Assembly: GCA_028281665.1 (NCBI GenBank)
Contig: JANQJK010000002.1
Span: forward strand, 20,997 to 84,996
Length of the DNA stretch: 64,000 bases
Origin: Hyphococcus sp.
GTDB lineage: Bacteria; Pseudomonadota; Alphaproteobacteria; Caulobacterales; Parvularculaceae
Direction of reading: 5' to 3'
The position numbers and the translations under genes were made by a program. Shown here in pieces: positions 47,185 to 56,175 of this stretch (positions within the stretch are counted from its first letter, which is position 1; each line of letters opens with the position of its first letter). Below the pieces are notes generated by a model that was not told where the DNA came from, ran no database searches, and saw only the letters and a list, made by a program, of their open reading frames with translations.

Positions 47185-47273
47185 GAATTTTTTCGGAGAA
47201 CGGTCGATCAACGACGTATTCGCCCGTCTTGCATATGACCGCGCCCATTGGGCGACAAGACAAGGAGACAGTC

Positions 47274-47639
47274 ATGAAATTGCTTATTCTGGCGAACGAA
47301 GCGCCGGAGGACTTCGCACTTCGCGACAACAAAAAGGAATTCGATGGCTATATGGGCGCCTGGTACGCCTTTGGCGCCGCGATGACGGAAGCGGGCGTTC
47401 ATCTGGGCGGCGAGGCCCTTGAACCGCCGTCTACGGCGACAGTCGTATCGGTGCGCGATGGCGTGCGCCGCGTGGAAGACGGCCCTTACCCGGACGCCAA
47501 GGAACAGCTCGGCGGATTCGCCGTCATCGACGTTCCGGACCTCGAAACCGGCGCGGAATGGGCCGCGAAATGCCCGGCGGCGGAGCGTGGGTTCGTCGAC
47601 GTGCGCGTCATCCCGAGCCTGGAGGATCATACGAAATGA
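47274..47639 (+). CDS. YCII-related (DGPF) protein 1
   Basis: A 121-residue small protein of the dimeric alpha-beta barrel YCII/DGPF family: MKLLILANEA, VEDGPYPDAKEQLGGFAVIDVPDLETGAEWAAKCPAA. An AAGGAG ribosome binding site precedes the ATG at 47274. It forms an operon with a second YCII gene and the ECF sigma factor, the conserved context of ECF42 systems. The biochemical role is unknown. Confidence 0.88.
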   Translation: MKLLILANEAPEDFALRDNKKEFDGYMGAWYAFGAAMTEAGVHLGGEALEPPSTATVVSVRDGVRRVEDGPYPDAKEQLGGFAVIDVPDLETGAEWAAKCPAAERGFVDVRVIPSLEDHTK

Positions 47640-47977
47640 AGTATCTGTTTCTGCTTTATAACGATGAAGACGGCTGGGAGGCCCTGTCGTCGGAAGAAAA
47701 AACCGAGGTGGTTGGCGCCTATATGGCGTATACGGAAGCGTTGCAAAAGGCGGGCGCGCATATTGCCAGCGATCCGCTCGATCATTCGCAAAACGGGAAG
47801 CGCGTGCTTGCCTCCAGCGTCGAGGATGGTCCGTTTGCGGACGGCAAGGAGCAGCTCGGCGGATACTACCTGATCGAGGCGAGCAATCTCGATGACGCCC
47901 TCGACTGGGCGGCGCGATGCCCCTGCGCTGCGGCGGGACATGTCGAGGTGCGACCTATCTGGAACCTCGGCGGGTAA
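47636..47977 (+). CDS. YCII-related (DGPF) protein 2
   Basis: A 113-residue paralogue of the preceding gene: MKYLFLLYNDEDGWEALSSEE, ASSVEDGPFADGKEQLGGYYLIEASNLDDALDWAARCPCAAAGHVEVRPIW. The start overlaps the stop of the first gene (ATGA). The sigma factor starts 4 nt after its stop. A CPCAAAGH segment in it is a Cys-rich variation. Confidence 0.9.
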   Translation: MKYLFLLYNDEDGWEALSSEEKTEVVGAYMAYTEALQKAGAHIASDPLDHSQNGKRVLASSVEDGPFADGKEQLGGYYLIEASNLDDALDWAARCPCAAAGHVEVRPIWNLGG

Positions 47978-47980
47978 GGT

Positions 47981-49222
47981 ATGACCGACGCGCGGATAGT
48001 CGCCGAATACGCCGCGCGCGAATCATACGGGCGTCTTCTGGCATGGCTGACCGCGCGCACCCGCGACGTCGCCGCAGCGGAAGACGCCCTCGCCGACGCA
48101 TTTCGCGCGGCGCTGGAGCATTGGCCAAAAACCGGCGCGCCGGACTCTCCCGAAGCCTGGCTTCTCACGACGGCGCGCCGCAAGCTGATTGATCAGGCCC
48201 GCCGCGCGCGCACCCGTGACGAAAGCGAGCCGACGCTAGTTCTCGCTGCGGAGGAAGCCGATGCAGCGCTGCTCGATGAGCGCGAATTTCCCGACGAGCG
48301 TCTGAAACTGCTGTTCGTGTGCGCGCATCCGGCGATCGACAAGACGGTGCGCACGCCGCTCATGCTTCAGACAGTGCTTGGCCTTGACGCGGCGCGTATT
48401 GCCTCGGCGTTTCTTGTCGCCCCGGCGACCATGGCGCAACGGCTGGTGCGCGCGAAACGAAAAATCAAAGATGCAGGAATCCCGTTTGAAACGCCCGAAC
48501 AGGATGAATTCAACGCCAGACTCGATGACGTGCTCGATGCAATCTACGCGGCGTACACGGCGGGATGGGACGCCGCCGACGGCGCCGACGCCCGTTGCGG
48601 GGGGCTGACGCGCGAGGCAATTTTTCTGGCGCGCCTCGCCGTCGAAACGGCGCCGAACGCGCCGGAGGCCCACGGCCTTGTTGCGCTGTTGCTCCACGCC
48701 GAGGCCCGTCGAAACGCCCGCATTGTTGATGGTCGGTTTGTGGCGCTGGCCGATCAGGACGCCGCCCTGTGGGATCGCGAAATGATCGGCACAGCGGAAC
48801 AGGCGCTGGCGCGGGCGTGGACATTCAGCACTGCGGGGCGCTTTCAGATCGAGGCCGCAATCCAGTCGGCCCACGCCGCTGCGAAACTCCACGACCGCGA
48901 CACCAGAAACGACATTCTTGTTCTTTATCGTCGCCTGATAGAACTGGCTCCATCGATTGGAGCGCGGGTCGGCTATGCGGGCGCCCTCGCTGCGGCCGGA
49001 GAGAACGGCGACGCCCTGCGCGCGCTCGACGAGGTCGAGCAGAACCGGGTAAATCGATACCAGGCCTACTGGGCCGTTCGGGCGCACGTTCTTTCAGCCC
49101 TTGAACGCCCCGACGAGGCACTGGCCGCCTATACCCGCGCCATCGGTTTGTGCGAAGATAACGCGACGCGGGATTTCCTGCGCCGGAGAATGGCGAAGCT
49201 CGCGCGCCCCGATACGCCCTGA
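47981..49222 (+). CDS. ECF42-type RNA polymerase sigma factor
   Basis: A 413-residue sigma factor much longer than ordinary ECF sigma factors. Sigma-2 (about 1-80: VAEYAARESYGRLLAWLTARTRDVAAAEDALADAFRAALEHWPKTG, SPEAWLLTTARRKLIDQARR), sigma-4 (about 115-165) and a C-terminal helical DUF6596-like region of about 230 residues (for example LDAIYAAYTAGWDAADGADARCGGLTREAIFLARLAVETAPNAPEAHGLVALLLHAEARRNARI, then a VALADQDAALWDREMIGTAEQALARAWTFSTAGRFQIEAAIQSAHA segment). The paired YCII genes upstream are the known ECF42 context. No separate anti-sigma factor is visible, so the C-terminal domain may regulate it. Confidence 0.92.
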   Translation: MTDARIVAEYAARESYGRLLAWLTARTRDVAAAEDALADAFRAALEHWPKTGAPDSPEAWLLTTARRKLIDQARRARTRDESEPTLVLAAEEADAALLDEREFPDERLKLLFVCAHPAIDKTVRTPLMLQTVLGLDAARIASAFLVAPATMAQRLVRAKRKIKDAGIPFETPEQDEFNARLDDVLDAIYAAYTAGWDAADGADARCGGLTREAIFLARLAVETAPNAPEAHGLVALLLHAEARRNARIVDGRFVALADQDAALWDREMIGTAEQALARAWTFSTAGRFQIEAAIQSAHAAAKLHDRDTRNDILVLYRRLIELAPSIGARVGYAGALAAAGENGDALRALDEVEQNRVNRYQAYWAVRAHVLSALERPDEALAAYTRAIGLCEDNATRDFLRRRMAKLARPDTP

Positions 49223-49285
49223 GCCCGACCGACGCACTGCGCGCCGCTCTCGCAAGGCCAGGCCGCTTCGCGTATAAACGACTTC

Positions 49286-50461
49286 ATGTTCACAAAGTTC
49301 TTTCACGAATTGAAGTCTGCGGGCCTGCCCGTCTCCCTGCGGGAATATCTGACGCTGATGGAGGCGATGGACGCCGATCTCGCCAATCGCGACGTGGAGG
49401 ATTTTTACTACCTTTCGCGATCGTCGCTCGTGAAAGATGAGCGCAATCTCGACAAGTTCGATCGCGTCTTCGCTCATGTCTTCAAAGGGATCGAAAGCGT
49501 CGCGGACGGCGTCAACGCTGAAATCCCCGAAGAATGGCTGAAGGTGCTGACCGATCGCTACTTTACCGAAGAGGAAAAGAAGGAGATCGAAGCGCTCGGC
49601 GGGTGGGATAAACTGATGGAGACCCTGAAAGAGCGCCTTGAGGAGCAAAAGAAACGACATCAAGGCGGTAACAAATGGATCGGCGCCGGGGGCACGTCGC
49701 CATTTGGATCGGGCGGATACAACCCCGAAGGCGTGCGCATCGGCAATGAAGGCAAACGGCAAGGCCGCGCCGTCAAAGTGTGGGAAAAGCGAGAATACAA
49801 AAACCTGGATGACAGCGTCGAGCTTGGCACACGGAACATCAAGGTGGCGTTGCGCAAACTCCGCCGATTTGCGCGACAAGGCGCGCCTGATGAGTTTGAT
49901 CTTGACGGTACGATAGATGCGACCGCTCGCGCAGGCTATCTCGACATCCAGATGCGGCCTGAGCGCCGCAACACGATCAAGGTGCTGATCTTTTTTGACG
50001 TAGGCGGATCAATGGATCCGTTTATCAAACTGTCGGAGGAGCTTTTCTCCGCGGCGCGCGCCGAGTTCAAGCACATGGAGTATTTTTACTTCCACAATTG
50101 CCTCTACGACTTTGTGTGGAAGGACAATCGCCGGCGCTGGACGGAAAAAATACCGACCTGGGACGTGCTGCACAAATATCCGCACGATTATAAGGTTATC
50201 TTTGTCGGCGACGCGTCCATGTCGCCCTACGAAATCACGGTCCCCGGCGGCTCGGTCGAATACTTCAATGAAGAGGCCGGCGCGGTCTGGATGCAGCGGG
50301 TCACGGACATTTACGAAAGCGCGATCTGGCTCAATCCCGTGAAAGAAGTGAGCTGGGATTATACGCCGTCGACACAGCTGGTTCGGGAGCTAATGGGCGA
50401 GCGCATGTTTCCGCTTACCCTGTCCGGCATCGAAGGGGCGATGGCTGAATTACGGCGTTGA
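49286..50461 (+). CDS. CoxE-like vWA domain protein
   Basis: A 391-residue protein with a vWA domain of the CoxE/YeaD2 type. The start (MFTKFFHELKSAGLPVSLREYLTLMEAMDADLA) is typical; the MIDAS is IFFDVGGSMD near residue 235. These proteins are partners of MoxR ATPases. Position 4.7 kb from the MoxR gene suggests the ancestral pair was split by other genes. The linker around residues 105-165 is rich in charged and Gly residues. Confidence 0.9.
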   Translation: MFTKFFHELKSAGLPVSLREYLTLMEAMDADLANRDVEDFYYLSRSSLVKDERNLDKFDRVFAHVFKGIESVADGVNAEIPEEWLKVLTDRYFTEEEKKEIEALGGWDKLMETLKERLEEQKKRHQGGNKWIGAGGTSPFGSGGYNPEGVRIGNEGKRQGRAVKVWEKREYKNLDDSVELGTRNIKVALRKLRRFARQGAPDEFDLDGTIDATARAGYLDIQMRPERRNTIKVLIFFDVGGSMDPFIKLSEELFSAARAEFKHMEYFYFHNCLYDFVWKDNRRRWTEKIPTWDVLHKYPHDYKVIFVGDASMSPYEITVPGGSVEYFNEEAGAVWMQRVTDIYESAIWLNPVKEVSWDYTPSTQLVRELMGERMFPLTLSGIEGAMAELRR

Positions 50462-50487
50462 CCCCGAGCGGAGAATAAGCTGGCAGA

Positions 50488-50823
50488 TCAGGCCGCGATC
50501 TCTCGCAGGCGGCGGACTTCGGCGAGCGCGGAGTCAATTTTCTGACGGATCGAAACGAGGATTGCGGCGCGGCGTTCAGCCTTGCCGGCGATTTCTCCGA
50601 TCAGGTATTCCGCTTCCTCGCACAGATCCCCGAGCGCCCAGGCGCCGACCCCGCGGGATGCGCCCTTCAGCGCATGCGCGACATTGCGCCAGCCTTCATC
50701 GGTCGCGGAAACATTAAACTGTTCGCCCAGCACGCTGGCCTGCTCGGCAAATATCTCCAGAATCTCATCGCGCAGACCGGCATCGCCGGCGACATACTTG
50801 TCCAGATGGTCGAGGTCGATCAT
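50488..50823 (-). CDS. Histidine phosphotransfer (Hpt) protein
   Basis: A 111-residue stand-alone Hpt domain, a phosphorelay intermediate. The phosphorylatable His is His50 in HALKGASRGVGAWALGDLCEEAEYLI, which is the Hpt signature (HxxKGxxxxxG). The pathway partner is not in the window. Upstream, at 50921-50935, there is a CtrA-type site. Confidence 0.9.
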   Translation of the reverse strand: MIDLDHLDKYVAGDAGLRDEILEIFAEQASVLGEQFNVSATDEGWRNVAHALKGASRGVGAWALGDLCEEAEYLIGEIAGKAERRAAILVSIRQKIDSALAEVRRLREIAA

Positions 50824-50920
50824 GGCACACCCTGCTCATCAAAGAAGCGCGCGGAACGGCGCCTTTCAGCGTCATAACCGCTGACCCGCTTCAAATCTGT
50901 TAAAATTTTATTGGCTTTGC

Positions 50921-50935
50921 TTAACACGACGTTAA
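50921..50935. promoter_or_regulatory. CtrA-type binding site TTAA-N7-TTAA
   Basis: TTAACACGACGTTAA is an exact match to the TTAA-N7-TTAA recognition site of the cell-cycle regulator CtrA. It lies 98 bases upstream of the Hpt start, in a 140-base AT-rich gap. I found only this one in the window by eye. Confidence 0.55.
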
Positions 50936-50963
50936 GCAAGTGCGCCCGCGGCAGCCTTGAAGA

Positions 50964-51476
50964 TCAGTTTTCTTCACTTGGCTCAGGAGCGTCAGGCGTC
51001 TCTTCGCCAACCGCTTCTTCCGCAGCCTCAGCTACGTCCGCCGCTGCTTCCTCGGCCGTTTCGGCAACGTCTTCAACGACATCCTCAACCACGTCGGTGC
51101 CGTCGCCGGCAAGCTCGCCCGCGACAGCGGCGCCGCTTTCCGCCGTCTCTGCAATTGCGTCACCGGCCGTATCAGCCGCGTCGCCCAGCATGTCCACGGT
51201 GTCTTCACCGGCGGCTTCGAGCTGATCCATGACGGGCTCGGCCTCTCCGCCCTCCGCCTCCGCAGCGTCGTCGGCAGGGACCACGTCCTCGCTGGCCGGT
51301 TCGGCTTCACCGTCCATCAGGTCGCCGGCGGCTTCCGCCGCATTCTCAACCGTTTCGCTAACGGCGTCCGCGGCGCCCTCAAATGCATCGGCAACCGCTT
51401 CCTCGCGATTGGTGAGTTTCGACAGTCCGATGATGACGGCGAGCGAAACAGAGATGATCAACAGTAAACGGAACAT
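50964..51476 (-). CDS. Small exported or anchored Ala/Glu-rich protein, function unknown
   Basis: A 170-residue protein: one N-terminal membrane helix (MFRLLLIISVSLAVIIGLSKL) followed by an acidic low-complexity tail of AEAA, DAAD, EDVVE and similar units. It has no recognised domain. Its composition suggests an extended, disordered or coiled helical region on the periplasmic side. It may be co-transcribed with the Hpt gene, with the CtrA box between them upstream of Hpt. Confidence 0.7.
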   Translation of the reverse strand: MFRLLLIISVSLAVIIGLSKLTNREEAVADAFEGAADAVSETVENAAEAAGDLMDGEAEPASEDVVPADDAAEAEGGEAEPVMDQLEAAGEDTVDMLGDAADTAGDAIAETAESGAAVAGELAGDGTDVVEDVVEDVAETAEEAAADVAEAAEEAVGEETPDAPEPSEEN

Positions 51477-51720
51477 GACACGAACACCCTTCCTTACCCG
51501 GTGCGAACCAGTGTGACTGACGTATGCTGCAATTCCCGCACCGTCCCGGCTCGCGCCTTATTATCGTCTTTTGCGCGGCGCCACAATGGCCGCAGCCGCG
51601 GGCCGGACAGGAAAAAACCGGCGATTTCAATGCACTACTCTTGCTCGACCGGCTGGCCCGCCGTAAACGGGAAGATCGCCCCCGCGCCTCGCGCCATCCA
51701 TCATTCCAGGACCGGTCAAA
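51477..51720. other. Divergent intergenic region before the HerA-like gene
   Basis: 244 bases between a minus-strand small protein and the HerA-like ATPase. It is GC-rich and I see no gene, terminator or clear operator in it. Confidence 0.4.
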
Positions 51721-53175
51721 ATGACAGAAAACGCCGTGTTTCTCGGCAAAAGCGAGACCCAGCAATTCCTCGACCTGAAATACGCCAATCGCCACGGGCT
51801 GATTTCCGGCGCAACCGGAACGGGAAAAACAGTCACGCTGCAAATCATCGCGGAGGGCTTGTCGAGCGCAGGGGTTCCCGTATTCGTCTCGGACGTGAAG
51901 GGCGATCTGACCGGCCTGTCCCAGCCGATCGTGATCAAGGATTTCCTGACCAAGCGCGCCACAACGATCGGTCTTGATCCTTACGAGCCGGCGGCGTTCC
52001 CGGTCCGGCTTTGGGATCTCTTCGGCGAACAGGGCCATCCGGTCCGGGCGACCGTGACCGAAATGGGTCCGCTCCTTCTTTCGCGGCTTCTTGGCCTCAA
52101 CGACACGCAGGAAGGCGTCCTCACGCTCGCCTTTCGCCTGGCTGACGATGAAGGCCTGCTTCTTCTCGATCTGAAAGATTTGCGCGCGCTGCTGGTGGAG
52201 GTCGCCAATCGACGCAAGGAGCTGTCAGCGGAATACGGCCATGTGTCGACCGCCAGCGTCGGCGCAATCCAGCGCAGGCTGCTGACCCTAGAAGAACAGG
52301 GCGCGGAACTCTTCTTCGGCGAACCGGCGCTCGACATCAAACAGTTCCTCGACAAGGCCGAGGATGGCGCGGGACTGATCAACATCCTCGCCGCCGACAA
52401 GCTGATGCAGACGCCCAAACTCTATGCGACGTTTCTGTTATGGCTCCTGTCGGAACTCTTTGAAGAACTGCCGGAAGTCGGCGATCCTGAAAAACCCAAG
52501 CTCGTTTTCTTTTTTGACGAGGCGCATCTTCTGTTCGATGAAGCGCCGAAGGCGTTGCTTGAAAAAGTCGAACAGGTCGTGCGTCTTATTCGGTCGAAGG
52601 GCGTCGGCGTTTTCTTTGTTACGCAAAACCCGCTGGACGTGCCGGATTCTGTTTCGAGCCAGCTCGGCAACCGCGTGCAGCATGCGCTGCGCGCCTATAC
52701 GCCGCGCGAACGGCGGGTTGTGAAAGCCGCGGCGGATACCTTTCGCCCGAACCCTCAATTCAAGACCCTTGATGTGATCACCGAACTTGGAATCGGCGAG
52801 GCGCTGGTCTCGACCCTTAAAGCCAAGGGCGCCCCCGGCGTCGTTGAGCGGACGCTCATCCGGCCGCCGTCCTCGCGCATGGGACCGGTTTCGAAGGCGG
52901 AGCGCGCCGACGTTCTCGCCCGGTCTGACATCGGCGAAAAACACACGACGCCCGTTGACCGCGAGTCCGCCTACGAGATCCTCCAGGAACGGGCCGAGCG
53001 CGCCGCCGAAGCCGAAGAACGCGCGCGCAACCGCGAAGAAAAAGCGCGCAGCAGAAAAACGTCGCGGCGTCGATCAAACCGCCAGAGCGTCGGCGAGGCC
53101 GCGCTCAAGACAGCGGTGCGCACCCTCTCCCGGGAACTCGTGCGCGGACTGCTTGGGTCGTTGAAGCGTCGTTGA
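51721..53175 (+). CDS. HerA-like ATPase (DUF853)
   Basis: A 484-residue ATPase of the HerA/FtsK-like group with DUF853. Walker A is [12 protein letters not shown] (about 31-42) and Walker B lies in [19 protein letters not shown] (about 260-278). The region [25 protein letters not shown] and the C-terminal Arg/Glu-rich tail (about 400-484) are typical. The cellular role of this family in bacteria is not settled. The CPBP protease gene follows 4 nt after the stop. Confidence 0.92.
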   Translation: MTENAVFLGKSETQQFLDLKYANRHGLISGATGTGKTVTLQIIAEGLSSAGVPVFVSDVKGDLTGLSQPIVIKDFLTKRATTIGLDPYEPAAFPVRLWDLFGEQGHPVRATVTEMGPLLLSRLLGLNDTQEGVLTLAFRLADDEGLLLLDLKDLRALLVEVANRRKELSAEYGHVSTASVGAIQRRLLTLEEQGAELFFGEPALDIKQFLDKAEDGAGLINILAADKLMQTPKLYATFLLWLLSELFEELPEVGDPEKPKLVFFFDEAHLLFDEAPKALLEKVEQVVRLIRSKGVGVFFVTQNPLDVPDSVSSQLGNRVQHALRAYTPRERRVVKAAADTFRPNPQFKTLDVITELGIGEALVSTLKAKGAPGVVERTLIRPPSSRMGPVSKAERADVLARSDIGEKHTTPVDRESAYEILQERAERAAEAEERARNREEKARSRKTSRRRSNRQSVGEAALKTAVRTLSRELVRGLLGSLKRR

Positions 53176-53179
53176 GCGG

Positions 53180-53800
53180 ATGGCGACCGGCGGTACCGAC
53201 GACAATCCAAAGGCGCTCGTCATCGCGTTGGCGGGCACGGCCTTTCTCGGCGTCGTCGCCTACGGACTTTCAATCATCACAAACACGCCCCTCGCGCCGC
53301 AGTTTCGCTGGTCGCTCGGGGACGCAGCCATAGGTCTTGCCGGCGCGGCGCCGCTTGTCCTCCTGCTCTCGTGGCTCATGGCGACGCCGCAACCGGCGCC
53401 AGCGCGTTTTCGTCAGTCGCAAATCGAGTTCTTCGCGCAAATCGGTTTCCGTTTTACGCCGCTGCGCATCGTTTTGATGGCGCTGTTCGCCGGAATATTC
53501 GAGGAGCTGCTTTTCCGCGGCGTGCTGCAAACTGCGACCGCAAAACTTACGCCGATGTTTGTGGCCATACTTGTCAGCAATTTAATATTTGGCGCGGTCC
53601 ACTGGCGCACCGCGCTCTACGCACTCATTGCCGGTCTCGTGGGCGTCTGGATCGGCATCCTTTTCGCCATAACCGGCAATCTTTTGACGCCAATTGTGAC
53701 CCATGCAGCGTATGACCTTGTGGCGCTCATCGTCACCGCACGGGCGATTGACGCTTGGCGAGCACGTAAAAAGCCGACCGGACCGGACACACTCGATTAA
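53180..53800 (+). CDS. CPBP (CAAX-type) intramembrane metalloprotease
   Basis: A 206-residue multi-helix membrane protein with the CPBP signature EELLFRGVLQ near residue 108 and the second metal site FGAVHWRTALYALIAGLVGVWIG. Family members cleave membrane or peptide substrates, often in stress response or bacteriocin processing; here the substrate is unknown. Likely in one operon with the HerA-like ATPase. Confidence 0.9.
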   Translation: MATGGTDDNPKALVIALAGTAFLGVVAYGLSIITNTPLAPQFRWSLGDAAIGLAGAAPLVLLLSWLMATPQPAPARFRQSQIEFFAQIGFRFTPLRIVLMALFAGIFEELLFRGVLQTATAKLTPMFVAILVSNLIFGAVHWRTALYALIAGLVGVWIGILFAITGNLLTPIVTHAAYDLVALIVTARAIDAWRARKKPTGPDTLD

Positions 53801-53863
53801 CCGACTGCGCGTGCAAAGCCGCCGCGATATGATATTATGTGTCGGTTGTTCGGAGTCGTTGTC

Positions 53864-55393
53864 ATGTTTCGGTCATATCGGTCGGCGACCGTTTTGTTGT
53901 TGGTTGCCGGTTCTCTCATCGCCTGTTCGGATTCAACGCCTGACATGCCGCCGCCCCCGCCAGGCAACATGCCGGCCGCCTTTACGTCGGCGGCAAGTGC
54001 AAACGCGGCGGAAGATGCAACCGGCGTCATATACACCGCGACCGCAAACGACCCTGACGGCGACCCTTTGACCTTTTCCATCGCGGGCGGCGCCGATGCG
54101 TCGCGCTTTTCGATTACCGATAATGGCGCGCTGTCCTTCGACACCGCGCCGAACTTCGAGCGTCCGCGCGACGCAGGGCGCGACAACGTGTATGACGTCA
54201 TCATTCGGGTGAGCGACGGATTTCAAACCACCGATCTCGCCCTGCAAATCACGGTAACGGACGGCCCCGAGCCTTACCGCCTCGTGCGCGTCGCCACCGG
54301 TCTCGATGCACCGCTTTTTTTGACCGGTCGTCCGGGCGCCAGCGATGTCTTTGTTGCGGAGCGCGAAGGGGTCATCCGCCTTTTTAACCCGGCCACAGGC
54401 ACGGTAAGCGGAACGCCGTTTCTTGACATCCGGTCGAGCGTCGGCACGGCCGGCGAAGGAGGTCTTCTTGGCCTCGCGCCGGCGCCGGATTACACCACCA
54501 GCGGCCATTTTTACGTACACGTGACGAACAATGCCGGCGACACGGAGATTCGCCGATACACGCGCTTTCCCTTTGCGCCAAATCAGGCGGATCCCGGCAG
54601 CGAACTCCTTATTCTCACCGTTGCGCAGCCGGACACCAACCACAATGGCGGCTGGATCGGGTTCGGGCCGGACGATTACCTTTACATCGCACTGGGCGAC
54701 GGCGGCGGCAGCGGCGATCCATTTGGCAACGGTCAGGACCGAAACACCATTCTCGGCGCCATCCTGCGCATCGATCCGACCTCCGATGACTTTCCAACGA
54801 ATGTGTCGCGCAACTACGCCATCCCGTCAGACAATCCCTTTGCGACGTCTCCCGGCGCGGATGAAATTTTCGCATATGGGCTTCGTAATCCGTTCAAGTC
54901 AGGTTTCGACCGCGACACGGGCGATCTCTATATCGGCGACGTCGGTCAGGGCGACATCGAGGAGATCGATTTGATCCCAGCCGGGACAACGACGGCGCTC
55001 AATTTCGGCTGGCCGGTCCGCGAAGGCACTGCGCGGGAACAGGGGGCAGACGATCCCTCCTTCACGCCGCCAATCGCAGAATACGATCACGGAACAGGCG
55101 ACCGCCAGGGCCGGTCCATCAATGGCGGTTATGTTTATCGCGGCCCAATCGCCGCGCTCGACGGGCGATATTTCTTTTCCGATTTCATCTCGGACAACAT
55201 CTGGTCGATCCCGGTAAACGAAATCTCGCAAGGATCGACGGTTTCATCGGACGATTTCATTCTGGAGACGAACGTCCTGACGCCGGACGTCGGGACGCTG
55301 GGAAGCATGGTCGGCTTCGGCGAAGACAATGACGGCAATCTTTATGTCCTGACCCTTGGCGGGGACATATTCCGGATCGATCCGGCGCCCTAA
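53864..55393 (+). CDS. PQQ-dependent sugar dehydrogenase lipoprotein with cadherin-like domain
   Basis: A 509-residue exported protein. The lipobox LIAC gives a lipidated Cys at residue 21. Residues about 25-130 hold a cadherin-like Ig fold with ATANDPDGDPLTFSIAGGADASRFSITDNGALSFDTAPNFE, and the rest is a soluble-type glucose/sorbosone dehydrogenase propeller (FLTGRPGASDVFVAEREGVIRLF, GEGGLLGLAPAP, YGLRNPFKSGFDRDTGDLYIGDVGQGDIEEI, GGYVYRGP). It would use PQQ, oxidising a sugar at the cell surface. An upstream ATG at 53837 is possible but would bury the signal peptide. Stop interlocks with the NUDIX gene. Confidence 0.9.
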   Translation: MFRSYRSATVLLLVAGSLIACSDSTPDMPPPPPGNMPAAFTSAASANAAEDATGVIYTATANDPDGDPLTFSIAGGADASRFSITDNGALSFDTAPNFERPRDAGRDNVYDVIIRVSDGFQTTDLALQITVTDGPEPYRLVRVATGLDAPLFLTGRPGASDVFVAEREGVIRLFNPATGTVSGTPFLDIRSSVGTAGEGGLLGLAPAPDYTTSGHFYVHVTNNAGDTEIRRYTRFPFAPNQADPGSELLILTVAQPDTNHNGGWIGFGPDDYLYIALGDGGGSGDPFGNGQDRNTILGAILRIDPTSDDFPTNVSRNYAIPSDNPFATSPGADEIFAYGLRNPFKSGFDRDTGDLYIGDVGQGDIEEIDLIPAGTTTALNFGWPVREGTAREQGADDPSFTPPIAEYDHGTGDRQGRSINGGYVYRGPIAALDGRYFFSDFISDNIWSIPVNEISQGSTVSSDDFILETNVLTPDVGTLGSMVGFGEDNDGNLYVLTLGGDIFRIDPAP

Positions 55394-56175
55394 CCGCGAA
55401 AAGCCGTTTTCACCGATTGCTCCGTAATCGGATACCCCATATCCGCCGGAATCGTGAGGTAATGCTCGCCGTCGCGCTCGATTATGTCCGGCACAATAAC
55501 ATCGATGCGCCGCCTCGCCGCGAAATCGATGACTTCCTGCGCGCCGCCGCTGACGTTCAAGAGTTCGACATTGCGCCGGGTCGGGAAAATCGCCTTTCGC
55601 TCCCCAGCATCGCAGGAAGAGAGGATTGCCGATGGCGCCGCCCAAAACGCCTCCGTCGCCTCATTGCCGTCTTCGCGCGCTTCCTGACCGTCCGGCGATT
55701 TGGCGGCGAAAAACCACGTGTGATAGCGGCGCATATTGTCGTGGCCGCGCACAGGCGGCTCCCAGCGGGCGAACAGATGCAGCGCGTCGAGCGCCAGCCG
55801 CAATCCGTTCGACTTGATTAAGTCGAGGAAGAGACGGTCGTCGTCTTCGACCGCCTTGCGCCGGTCGTTGAGCGCTGCCGCCTGTTTGTTGGAAACGAGC
55901 GCGCCATTACTCCGGGCATAGAGAACGCCCACTTCCTCGAACGCTTCGCGGATGGCGGCCACGCGCGGAGCGAACTCTTCCGCCGGCACGTCCTCTACGC
56001 CGTCGCAATACTCGCGCCATTCGTCCGCCCCGTCCGAGGGCTCAATGCGACCGCCCGGAAAGACGATGGCGCCGCCGGCAAAGGGCGTGTCGGCGTGGCG
56101 CTCGATCATCAGGACTTCCAGTTGCGGCGCGTCACGCAGCAGGATGATCGTTGCGGCTGGGATCGCGTCAGTCAA
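55390..56175 (-). CDS. NUDIX hydrolase, NUDT19-like
   Basis: A 261-residue NUDIX protein. The NUDIX box is split by an insertion of about 30 residues: GGRIEPSDG...VAAIREAFEEVGVL (REAFEEVG near residue 75), as in NUDT19-like hydrolases that act on CoA derivatives. FPGGRIEP and FFAAKSPDGQEA are further family signs. Substrate is not proven. It overlaps the small membrane protein gene by 8 bases. Confidence 0.9.
   Translation of the reverse strand: MTDAIPAATIILLRDAPQLEVLMIERHADTPFAGGAIVFPGGRIEPSDGADEWREYCDGVEDVPAEEFAPRVAAIREAFEEVGVLYARSNGALVSNKQAAALNDRRKAVEDDDRLFLDLIKSNGLRLALDALHLFARWEPPVRGHDNMRRYHTWFFAAKSPDGQEAREDGNEATEAFWAAPSAILSSCDAGERKAIFPTRRNVELLNVSGGAQEVIDFAARRRIDVIVPDIIERDGEHYLTIPADMGYPITEQSVKTAFRG

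Noticed and set aside
53864..54300. Sugar dehydrogenase N-terminus as a separate cadherin gene
   Set aside because: The frame is continuous with the propeller, no stop codon or ribosome binding site lies between, so it is one two-domain protein.
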